Below are positions 45,403 through 52,782 of a stretch of DNA of 64,000 bases, in pieces; position 1 is the first letter of the stretch; every line of letters begins with the position of its first letter. The position numbers and the translations under genes were made by a program. This DNA comes from CAZJHX01 sp964545715 (GTDB lineage Bacteria; Myxococcota_A; UBA9042; GCA-2863065), in NCBI GenBank assembly GCA_964545715.1, contig CAZJHX010000001.1:62001-126000 (forward strand), in the 5' to 3' direction. The notes beneath the pieces were generated by a model, which was not told the DNA's origin, did no database searches, and was given only the letters and a program-made list of their open reading frames with translations.

Positions 45403-47232
45403 CTACTTGATGACGGTGAGGCTCGCGCCCTGCTTTTTGGGCGCTGGATCCGGGAGGATCGGAGACTCGTGACGCGCCTCGTCCAGCGCGTCTTTGAACA
45501 CGCTGTACCGGCGGTACTCTTTGCGGATGCGCTTGACGAACTCGAGCCCGTCCTCACCCTTCTGCGACAGCGCGATGGCCTCGGCCACGCTTACCGTCAG
45601 CTGGGCCGCGCGCGCCTGACCGCGCCGGTGCTGGCCGTTCAGGACGTCGCGTACGACGGTCTCTACCTTGAGCTGAGCCACGCCCAGCATTCTCGGCCGG
45701 TACACCTCGGGGATCGGGTGATGCACCACCGCTTCGCGCAGCAGCTCCGAATACGCGCGCTCGTTGCCGAACGGCTCCGCGGTCGCCTCTGAGCCCGAGC
45801 TCATCCGGTCCAGCAGCAGGCGTCGGTCGAAGTAGTTGGGGCCCGTGTCATCCAGGTCCTTCCAGAGCGCCTCGATCGCAGACCCACGTGGCGGCTCCGG
45901 CAGCTGAGTCGACGCCAGCAGCAGGAAAGGCAGCACCACCGAGCCCGCGTGGTCGGTGCGACCCCACCCCAGCGCGTCCGCGCGCTGGAAGCGGGTGGCC
46001 GCCTCTTCGTGACGTCCGACCAGCAGCAGCAGCCGGCAGGCCAGGGCGTCGGAGTGGTTCCAGTCCGGCCGCAGCACCGCCGCCGCCTCGCGCGCCAGCA
46101 CGGCGTCGCGCATCTCAGCCGTCTCGGCAGCCGACACCAGATGCAGCAGCCGCACCTGCGTGGGCGCCGCGCGCCAGGCGTTGCGAGTCGCCTCCACAGC
46201 CAGGGTCAGATCGCCGGTGCTCGCCGCCAGCGCGGCCAGCCGGTCAGCCAGCCGAGCGCGGTAGGCCGCGTCACGGATGCGCGTGGTGCCTTCGCGTGCC
46301 GCACGAATCGCCTCGGGCAGGCGGTCTGCACGAACCAGCGCGCCGACCCAGTCGTGATACGCCTCGGGGTGATCGGCGCCGCCGTCGCGCGCCAGCTTGC
46401 CCAGCCCGTCCACGCCGCCATGCAGGTCGACTGCCTCTCGCAGCAGGCGTCTGGCCTCGCGCCCCCAGCCCTTGGGGTCGTTGCGCACGGCCTTCAGCTT
46501 CTTGATCCACTCGGGCAGGAAGCCGGTCAGGTCGATAGGCTCGTCGCCGTCCGGCTCGGTGTCGATCAGCGCGCGGATGCCCACCTCGTGGTCGCCGACG
46601 TTGCGCAGCGCCTCCATCTCCGTAATCAAGCGGTGCGGGCGATCGATCGGCGTCGCGACGATGAACAGCGCGCGCAGATAACGCCGCTTGGCGTCGCTCA
46701 GGTCGGTCCGGATCATCCGATCGGGCGGCTCGGGGCCGCAGAACACGCCATTGCGGTCCGCGTGCCGGAAGGTGCCCAGCAGCCGGCCGTATACGCGCGC
46801 GGCCAGTTGGTGGCTGCCGCTCAGATAGCCGGTGGCCGCCCGCCCGAACAGCTCGTCCATCTCCCGCGCCCAGGACTCGTCGCCCCACGCTCGCTCCTCG
46901 CGGCGCTCTTCGTCCCAGCGGAAGCCCTCGTAGTAGTGGCCGTCTTCAAGCCGGCGTACGAACGCGTCCACGTTCTCGACCAGCTCGACTCCGGGCGCCG
47001 ACGCCGGCAGCTCGGGAAAAGCGCGCACCGACAGCTCGGGCTCCGTCGGATCAGCGCTGTCGGGCAGCGACTCCAGAATGTCCGCGCGCAGCTCTTCCGG
47101 CACCGCGGCCGCGAGCGTGCGCAGCACCTCCAGCATCTCGTCCTGGTTGGACACCGGCGCCCGCCGCTCGAGATGGTCGATGAACTCGGCGGTTGTTGGG
47201 TGCGCTAACGTGGGGTCGGTCTGAGTAGTCAT
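45403..47232 (-). CDS. Large helical-repeat protein of unknown function
   Basis: 609 residues from the ATG at 47232; the open frame upstream of it is a shadow of the RNase HIII gene. There is no signal peptide or membrane helix, so it should be cytoplasmic. Residues about 70-200 contain YYEGFRWDEERREERAWGDE and a helical block; about 230-470 has TPR-like helical pairs (AYHDWVGALVRADRLPEAIRAAREG, RARLADRLAALAAS). The C-terminus is charged and ends PKKQGASLTVIK. I do not recognise a family. It lies 47 nt downstream of the RNase HIII gene on the same strand and may share its transcript. Confidence 0.8.
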   Translation of the reverse strand: MTTQTDPTLAHPTTAEFIDHLERRAPVSNQDEMLEVLRTLAAAVPEELRADILESLPDSADPTEPELSVRAFPELPASAPGVELVENVDAFVRRLEDGHYYEGFRWDEERREERAWGDESWAREMDELFGRAATGYLSGSHQLAARVYGRLLGTFRHADRNGVFCGPEPPDRMIRTDLSDAKRRYLRALFIVATPIDRPHRLITEMEALRNVGDHEVGIRALIDTEPDGDEPIDLTGFLPEWIKKLKAVRNDPKGWGREARRLLREAVDLHGGVDGLGKLARDGGADHPEAYHDWVGALVRADRLPEAIRAAREGTTRIRDAAYRARLADRLAALAASTGDLTLAVEATRNAWRAAPTQVRLLHLVSAAETAEMRDAVLAREAAAVLRPDWNHSDALACRLLLLVGRHEEAATRFQRADALGWGRTDHAGSVVLPFLLLASTQLPEPPRGSAIEALWKDLDDTGPNYFDRRLLLDRMSSGSEATAEPFGNERAYSELLREAVVHHPIPEVYRPRMLGVAQLKVETVVRDVLNGQHRRGQARAAQLTVSVAEAIALSQKGEDGLEFVKRIRKEYRRYSVFKDALDEARHESPILPDPAPKKQGASLTVIK

Positions 47233-47279
47233 GCGCTGCCCGCTATCATAGCAGAGATCCGTGGAGATCAGCCTGCGAC

Positions 47280-48176
47280 TCAGAGCTGCTCGGTCGTTTT
47301 GAAGTGAAGCTTGGCGTAGCGGCCCAGCACCTCGGTGCCCTCGCGGGCGATCAGCTTGCGCGCCGCGGCGAGGACCTGCGGGCCCGCGCCCTTGGGCAGC
47401 TCCTGACCCGCCTCGCGCGACAGCCGCCGCATCTGCCACAAGAACTCGGCGCGTGCCAGCACCGACGCGACGGCTACGGCGGGATCGGACTCCGCCTTGT
47501 GCCACTGGTCGAAGCGGATCTCCTTGCCACGCGGCTTCAGTGCCCGCAGCAGCGTGTCTTTGCTCTTGGCGAACTGGTCGCTGATCGCGTACCCGATGTC
47601 CGGCTCCTGCTCCAGCAGGTCCTCCAGCGACGCGGCGTGACCCCACGCCAGCATGCGGTTCAGGTTGCCGATCTTTTCGTACAGCGGGTTGTAGCGCTCT
47701 GGCCGGACGATCAGCTTCTTGAACTTGCAGAAGGTCTTCAGCTGCCCGGACAGCTCCAGAACCCGCTTGTCGGTGATCTTTTTGCTGTCGTCGACACCCA
47801 GCTCGGCGAGCAGGCCGATCCGGTCGCGATCGACCGCCGCCGCGACCACTACGAGGGGCCCGAAATAATCACCTTTGCCGGTCTCATCGATACCGATCCA
47901 GCGTGCCGGCGGGGGCTTGGGGTGCTTCTTCAGCGCGTCCTCGAAGGGGGCCTTCTCGACATGATCGGGGGCTACGACGGGCACCCACTGCTGCGGATCG
48001 TTGGCCTGAATCACCACCTTGCCCTTGGTGTAGAAGGTGATGGTGCAACCGGCGCGCTTGGCTCGAAAGAACGCGTACTGCGCCTCTGACAAGACAAAGC
48101 CCTCGTCGACCAGGGCCAGCCGCACGGCCGCCGCTTCCAGTGGGGGGCGCTCCAGCGTGATTGTTGTCTGAGCCAT
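47280..48176 (-). CDS. rnhC: Ribonuclease HIII
   Basis: 298 residues from the ATG at 48176. The N-terminal domain (ITFYTKGKVVIQANDPQQW) is the small substrate-binding domain characteristic of RNase HIII. The catalytic domain opens with GIDETGKGDYFGPLVVVAA, the HIII form of the first active-site block with Asp and Glu, followed by GVDDSKKITDKRVLEL. It cleaves the RNA strand of RNA-DNA hybrids in replication and repair. The start codon shares CATG with an in-frame plus-strand ATG at 48175, but the plus-strand gene probably starts at 48202. RNase HIII is best known from Firmicutes, so its presence in a Myxococcota-like genome is mildly unusual. Confidence 0.93.
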   Translation of the reverse strand: MAQTTITLERPPLEAAAVRLALVDEGFVLSEAQYAFFRAKRAGCTITFYTKGKVVIQANDPQQWVPVVAPDHVEKAPFEDALKKHPKPPPARWIGIDETGKGDYFGPLVVVAAAVDRDRIGLLAELGVDDSKKITDKRVLELSGQLKTFCKFKKLIVRPERYNPLYEKIGNLNRMLAWGHAASLEDLLEQEPDIGYAISDQFAKSKDTLLRALKPRGKEIRFDQWHKAESDPAVAVASVLARAEFLWQMRRLSREAGQELPKGAGPQVLAAARKLIAREGTEVLGRYAKLHFKTTEQL

Positions 48177-48201
48177 GGCCGCGCAGGATAATCGCGCCCT
48201 G

Positions 48202-49293
48202 ATGCGGTTGCAACGCCATGTCCTTCCGGCTGTCTGGGGGCTGCTCATGTTCGGGTGCGGGAGCGGGGATCCACCCGTCGTTCCGGCACCTGCCGAAGAT
48301 GTCCCGGATGTCGTGGTGGTCGACGACATCGTGGTCGTCGATACGGCGCACCAGAGCGATCCGGGGCCGCCGCCGATCGACACGCCGCCGTCTGAAGACA
48401 GCTCGCCGCCGGAGGATGTCCCGGACGTGCCGCCGGCCGACGTGAGTCTGCCCGAGGCGACCTGGACGCTGGGCGAGCCCATGCCGGCGCCGCGCGTGGC
48501 GGCCGGCGGCGCGCTAAACAGTGGCCGGGTCTACCTGGTCGGAGGCGTCGGCTTCGATGACGTCGCGGTCTACGATCTGCTGGGGCAGACCTGGGACGTC
48601 GGCGCCCCGATGTCGGCCAATCGGCACGACCTGGGCGTGGCTGCGGTCAACGGGCAGGTGTACGCGGCCGGCGGGCGCAGCGACAACGACACCGGCTACA
48701 CGTCGCTGAGCTCGGTAGAGCGCTACAACCCCGGCGCCGACGCCTGGAAGACGATGCTCTCCCTGCCCGACGCCGGCTGTTGCGGCGCTGCGGTCGGCGT
48801 CGATCCCAGCGTCTACCTCTTTGGAGGTCGCGACGGCGCCGCGCTGGTCCACAGCTTCGACCCGGCGGTCGGGGTCTGGTTGGAGCACTCGCCGATGCCG
48901 GTTGGGCGCAGTCGGCACTGCGCCGCCCTGCTGGAGAATCGGGTGGTGCTGATCGGCGGGCTGGAGGCCGATGACGCGCCGGCACCGATCCACCAGCAGG
49001 TCGATGTCTACGACACCCTCTCCGACGTCTGGGTCGCAGCGCCCGAGGCGCCATTTCAACGCTACGATACGGCCGCCGCCGTGGGTGGCGGGCTGGTATG
49101 GGTGTTCGGCGGTCGGGATGCCGCGGGCCAGCCCACGGACTCCGTTTGGGTCTTGGACGTGGACCTGGGCTGGACCGCCGCGCCGCCCATGCCGCGCCTT
49201 CGGGCATCTCATGCGGCAATCGCTGTACTGGACGGTATTTTGTTGCTTGGCGGGGAGCCGGAATCCACAGCGATGGATCGCCTGACGCTGTAA
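48202..49293 (+). CDS. Kelch-repeat lipoprotein
   Basis: 363 residues from the ATG at 48202, chosen because it starts a lipoprotein signal ending LLMFGC; an ATG at 48175 would add 9 non-signal residues. An Asp/Val/Pro-rich linker (about 25-80) follows, like those in the other lipoproteins here. The mature part has about six kelch units with GG doublets and following aromatic residues (VYLVGGVGFDDVAVYD, VYAAGGRSDNDTGY, VYLFGGRDGAALVHSFD, VWVFGGRDAAG), predicting a six-bladed propeller on the cell surface or in the periplasm. It is divergent from the RNase HIII gene with about 25 bp between starts. The ligand is unknown. Confidence 0.88.
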   Translation: MRLQRHVLPAVWGLLMFGCGSGDPPVVPAPAEDVPDVVVVDDIVVVDTAHQSDPGPPPIDTPPSEDSSPPEDVPDVPPADVSLPEATWTLGEPMPAPRVAAGGALNSGRVYLVGGVGFDDVAVYDLLGQTWDVGAPMSANRHDLGVAAVNGQVYAAGGRSDNDTGYTSLSSVERYNPGADAWKTMLSLPDAGCCGAAVGVDPSVYLFGGRDGAALVHSFDPAVGVWLEHSPMPVGRSRHCAALLENRVVLIGGLEADDAPAPIHQQVDVYDTLSDVWVAAPEAPFQRYDTAAAVGGGLVWVFGGRDAAGQPTDSVWVLDVDLGWTAAPPMPRLRASHAAIAVLDGILLLGGEPESTAMDRLTL

Positions 49294-49301
49294 GCAACCT
49301 G

Positions 49302-49331
49302 TTGAAATTCTTTGACAACTGCGCGTAATTT
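49302..49331 (+). promoter_or_regulatory. Possible sigma-70-type promoter for the L,D-transpeptidase gene
   Basis: TTGAAA at 49302-49307 and TAATTT at 49326-49331 are separated by 18 bp, in a locally AT-rich stretch ending 17 nt before the start codon. The match is fair and the leader would be very short. Confidence 0.3.
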
Positions 49332-49348
49332 CGCAAGATCGGGCCGTT

Positions 49349-51274
49349 ATGCGTGTGACCTGGGCGCCGGTGTTGTGCACGCTGCTCGCGCTGGGGTGCG
49401 CGAAGCAGCAGGACACCGCTGCGCCCGAAGCTGAGCCCGCGGCTGAGCCCGCTGCCGCCGCGGCTGTTGCACCGCAGGCCCCCGAGCCGGTCGCTCCGGC
49501 CCCCATTGCGGAGCCCAAGCCGCCCGCTCCCGTGAAGCTTCCGCCGGTGGTGCGTGTCGTCCGTGAGCCGGTTCCCGAGCACGCCACCGCGCGGCGGGCG
49601 CTCGAGGTCGATGTGGCTGTGGCCGGCGCAGCAGCCGCCGATCCCGCGCCGAATGCGGTGGCCGAAGCCGTGAAGGCGGCGCTGCCTGCGGCGATCCAGG
49701 CGTCGAAGAGGGCCGCGCTGATCCAGGCGATCTACAGCCTGCGCGGTGATGGTCCGCTGATGATGAACGGCTTGAACCCGTCACCGGGTGCCACCGCCCT
49801 GCTGGCCGCGGTAGCGACGCTGCCGGCGCAGGACCTGGACCCGGCCGACTACGACCTGCCCGAGACCGTGGCGCCCACGAAGGACGCGGCCGCCGCCGCC
49901 GCGCTCGACGTCCAGCTGGTCGCGGGCGTGCTGCAGTACACGCTGGACTTCCGGTTCATCTACCGCGCCCATCTGCGGCTGTTCACCGCAGACGTTGCAC
50001 AGCTGCTCATCGACCGGCAGGACGACATCGCCGCAGCCACCGCCAGGGTCTTCGACAATGTGGAGGCCGGCCTGGCGGCCATGGTGCCCGGCGACCCGCG
50101 ATACGCCCGCATTCAGCTGGAGATCCCCAAGTACGTCGAGCTGGCCAAGCTGGACAGCAAGATGCCGCAGCTGCAGGCGGACTGGCGCACGCGCACCATC
50201 GAGCCCGGCCAGGCCATGCCCAAGGTCAAGCTGCTGCAGCGGCGCCTCAAGCTCCAGGGCTACTACGAGGGGACGATCAGCGGCGTGCTGGACAAGCCCA
50301 CCCAGGCGGCGGTCTTCAAGTTCCAGTCCGAGCACCAGCTGGACGCGGACGGGCGGCCCGGCAAGTCCACCTTCAAGGCGATGAACGTCAGCATGAAGAC
50401 CCGCCTGCGCCAGCTGCGCCTGGGCCTGCATCGGCTGCGCGAGTACCGGCCGGCCCGTGACGGCGCGCGGACCTACCTGCACGTGAACCTGCCCGGGTTC
50501 ATGGCCCACCTGTACGAGGACGGCGAGCGGACGCGCACGCACAGGGTCATCGTCGGCAACAACAAGCTGGACTACAACCGCGTCAAGTGGCGGCAGGGCC
50601 ACCTGAACCGCTCGCCGATCCTCAAGACCTGGCTCTACAAGGTCGTGCTGAACCCCATCTGGATCATCCCGGGCCGCATCCGCGACACCGAGGTCACCGA
50701 GGCGTCGATTCGTCGCAAGGGCTACCGCGAGGTCGCGTCCAAGGGAAAGAGCTTCCTGGTGCAGAACGCGGGCAAGGGCAACGTGCTGGGACAGGTGAAG
50801 TTTCTGCTGGAGCGCAGCAACGCCGTCTACCTGCACGACACCGACAAGCGCTACTTCTTCAACAAGGCGGAGCGTGCGCTCAGTCACGGGTGCATGCGCG
50901 TGCACGAGGCGGTCGACTTCGCCCGCTACCTGGTCGGCAAGCGGGTGGACCTCAAGGGTGACGACTTCGATCGTATCCTGGAGACGAATCACACCCGGTC
51001 GCTGGAGCTGACGGAGAAGCTGCAGGTCTACACCGGCTACAACACGATCGAGCTGACCGAGGACGGTCGCATCGTGTTTCTCGAGGACATCTACTCCTAC
51101 GATCGGGCCTACTTCCGCGGCGAGCTGCCGCCCCGTGAGTGGACGCGCTTTGGCAGCCCTGCCTTCAAGCCGCGCAAGGTGCCCCGAATCCCGTTCAAAG
51201 AGTACCTGCGCCTGAAGCGAGAAGGCGGTCCGGCCCCCATGAAGTGGCCGCCCGACGCGAAATCGAAAGGTTGA
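49349..51274 (+). CDS. Lipoprotein L,D-transpeptidase (YcbB/LdtD-like)
   Basis: 641 residues. The signal ends in LLALGC, followed by an Ala/Pro/Glu-rich linker of about 60 residues. A helical scaffold domain (about 90-280) precedes a peptidoglycan-binding repeat (about 290-350; VKLLQRRLKLQGYYEGTISG). The YkuD catalytic domain (about 370-530) contains LNPIWIIPGRIRDTEV and the active-site motif SHGCMRV, with the Cys at about residue 515. The large size and the PG-binding insert match YcbB/LdtD enzymes, which make 3-3 cross-links in the cell wall or attach proteins to it. It should act in the periplasm from a lipid anchor. The last 100 residues are basic and extend beyond the catalytic domain. 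Confidence 0.93.
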   Translation: MRVTWAPVLCTLLALGCAKQQDTAAPEAEPAAEPAAAAAVAPQAPEPVAPAPIAEPKPPAPVKLPPVVRVVREPVPEHATARRALEVDVAVAGAAAADPAPNAVAEAVKAALPAAIQASKRAALIQAIYSLRGDGPLMMNGLNPSPGATALLAAVATLPAQDLDPADYDLPETVAPTKDAAAAAALDVQLVAGVLQYTLDFRFIYRAHLRLFTADVAQLLIDRQDDIAAATARVFDNVEAGLAAMVPGDPRYARIQLEIPKYVELAKLDSKMPQLQADWRTRTIEPGQAMPKVKLLQRRLKLQGYYEGTISGVLDKPTQAAVFKFQSEHQLDADGRPGKSTFKAMNVSMKTRLRQLRLGLHRLREYRPARDGARTYLHVNLPGFMAHLYEDGERTRTHRVIVGNNKLDYNRVKWRQGHLNRSPILKTWLYKVVLNPIWIIPGRIRDTEVTEASIRRKGYREVASKGKSFLVQNAGKGNVLGQVKFLLERSNAVYLHDTDKRYFFNKAERALSHGCMRVHEAVDFARYLVGKRVDLKGDDFDRILETNHTRSLELTEKLQVYTGYNTIELTEDGRIVFLEDIYSYDRAYFRGELPPREWTRFGSPAFKPRKVPRIPFKEYLRLKREGGPAPMKWPPDAKSKG

Positions 51275-51317
51275 AACGCATCTAGACTTGGTGTTTAACA
51301 GCGCGCGAACGCTCGCG

Positions 51318-51341
51318 CCGGGTTCTGCGTTATTAACCCGG
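51318..51341 (+). promoter_or_regulatory. Hairpin in the leader of the HEAT-like lipoprotein gene
   Basis: CCGGGTT and AACCCGG form a perfect 7-bp stem around a 10-nt loop, about 30 nt before the start codon. No U-run follows, so it is not a standard terminator. It could shape translation or RNA stability of the next gene. Confidence 0.35.
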
Positions 51342-51370
51342 CAAACCGCGACCCTCAAGGAGTTAAACAC

Positions 51371-52507
51371 ATGCTGAAACGGACACTTATCGCTGTCAGC
51401 ATCACGCTGCTGGCGCTCGTCGGCTGCAAGAAAGACACGACCAAGGCCGCCCCCGGCAAGAAGGCCACGGCACCTGCCGCTGCCCAGCCCGCGCCAGGCG
51501 CACAGCCTGCCGCAGCACAGCCCGCCCCGGCGGCCGCTGCCCAGCCCGCTGCCGCCCAGCCCGCTGCCGCCCAGCCCGCCGCTCAGCCTGCGGCCGCTCC
51601 GGCTGCCGCACCGACCGAGGCCAAGCCTGCTGCTGCCGCGCCGACCGAGGCCAAGCCTGCCGCCGCGCCGACCGAGGCCAAGCCTGCCGCCGCCGCGCCT
51701 ACCGCTGCTGCTGCTGCGCCGCCGACCGAGGCCAAGCCCGTGGAGGCCAAGCCCGCGGAGCCGGCCAAAGAGGACCCCGCCGCGCGCGCCCGTCGCGAGA
51801 TGGAGGAGCGTCGTCGCCGGATCCAGGAGATCTATACGCTGGGTCGCTCCAAGGACGAGGCCGACCAGACCAAGCTGCGCGGCATCATCGTCGGCGACGG
51901 CCCGGTCTACGAGCGAGCGTCTGCCATCCGGGCGCTGGGTCGCGACAAGCGTGAGGCGGTTGTGCCGGACCTCAAGAAGCTGGTCGAAGACAAGGCGACC
52001 GCGGTGAAGATCGAGGCCTCCATCAAGCTCTACCAGTGGGGTGAGCACAAGTTCGCGTACCCCGTGCTGGAGAAGCTGCGCGCCCAGGGCGTGGCGCTGC
52101 GCCGCGCCTTCCAGACCGGCTACGACAAAGGCAAGCCGACCTACGACAAGAACGCGCTGAAGTTCTTCCAGGAAGGCGTGAAGAACGAGAACGTGTACGT
52201 CCGCCTGGACTCGGCCATCGGCCTCATCGAGCTGGGCAAGGCCAAGAAGGGCCTGCCGGTCATCAAGAAGGTGCTGGAGAGCGAGGAGAAATATCACATC
52301 CGCATGGCGGCGGTGAATTACATGACCCCGCTCAAGGCTAACGAGAAAGTGAAGGCCCTGCTAACCATCGCGACGACGGACAAAGACCCGCGCGTGGCCA
52401 AGCGCGCTCGCGACGTTCTGGGCATCCCCAAGGCCGAGCCGAAAGCGGCGCCTGAGCCCGCAGCCAAGCCCGCTTCCAAAGGCGGCGCTCCCGCCCCTGC
52501 CAAGTAG
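51371..52507 (+). CDS. Lipoprotein with Ala/Pro/Glu/Lys-rich stalk and HEAT-like repeats
   Basis: 378 residues from an ATG with AAGGAG 8 nt upstream. The signal ends in LLALVGC. Residues about 25-130 are a low-complexity stalk of AAQPA and PTEAKPAAA units that could span the periplasm or wall. Residues about 135-355 contain helical pairs typical of HEAT or PBS-lyase repeats (RASAIRALGRDKREAVVPDL, VRLDSAIGLIELGKAKKGL, IRMAAVNYMTPLKANEKV), a protein-binding scaffold. The C-terminus is again Pro/Ala/Lys-rich. It may bind other envelope proteins; the partner is unknown. The following 275 bp contain a large palindrome. Confidence 0.88.
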   Translation: MLKRTLIAVSITLLALVGCKKDTTKAAPGKKATAPAAAQPAPGAQPAAAQPAPAAAAQPAAAQPAAAQPAAQPAAAPAAAPTEAKPAAAAPTEAKPAAAPTEAKPAAAAPTAAAAAPPTEAKPVEAKPAEPAKEDPAARARREMEERRRRIQEIYTLGRSKDEADQTKLRGIIVGDGPVYERASAIRALGRDKREAVVPDLKKLVEDKATAVKIEASIKLYQWGEHKFAYPVLEKLRAQGVALRRAFQTGYDKGKPTYDKNALKFFQEGVKNENVYVRLDSAIGLIELGKAKKGLPVIKKVLESEEKYHIRMAAVNYMTPLKANEKVKALLTIATTDKDPRVAKRARDVLGIPKAEPKAAPEPAAKPASKGGAPAPAK

Positions 52508-52517
52508 GCGCTCTCAC

Positions 52518-52683
52518 GCGGTGCCAGCGAAGCCCGGCGGTCGTTTCGGGCGCGCTGGCTGGGCGGTCGCACCGTCCCCCGCCTCACCGGGGCGCCACCC
52601 CGCCTTCGTCGGCGGACCGCTACGCTCGCCACGCCCGCCAGGCCAGCACCCCCGAAACGACCGCCGGGCTGACCTGACACCGC
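52518..52683. repeat. Long palindromic element related to the one at 11068-11240
   Basis: A perfect 20-bp inverted repeat pairs 52531-52550 with 52651-52670 (core GGCGGTCGTTTCGG). Pairing extends outward to 52518 and 52683 with a few mismatches, and inward through GCTGGCTGGGCGG against GCTGGCCTGGCGGG. The total length is 166 bp. The centre has GGGGCGCCACCCCGCCTTCG, close to GGGGCACCACCGATGCCTTCG in the first element. It lies just after the stop of the HEAT-like lipoprotein gene. It has no coding capacity, so it is best described as a small palindromic, MITE- or REP-like repeat. Confidence 0.75.
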
Positions 52684-52782
52684 CCGTCGCGCCGGTTATT
52701 TCGACGCGCTCATAAGTCAATCGAACGCTCGATCTTTTCTGGGCGCCATGTTACGTTGCTGCCCGCGAGGAGGATGAAGCGG

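Noticed and set aside
52720..52737. Hairpin ATCGA-ACGC-TCGAT followed by CTTTTCT, possible terminator
   Set aside because: The stem is only 5 bp and the U-run is broken; it lies over 200 bp after the nearest upstream stop codon.
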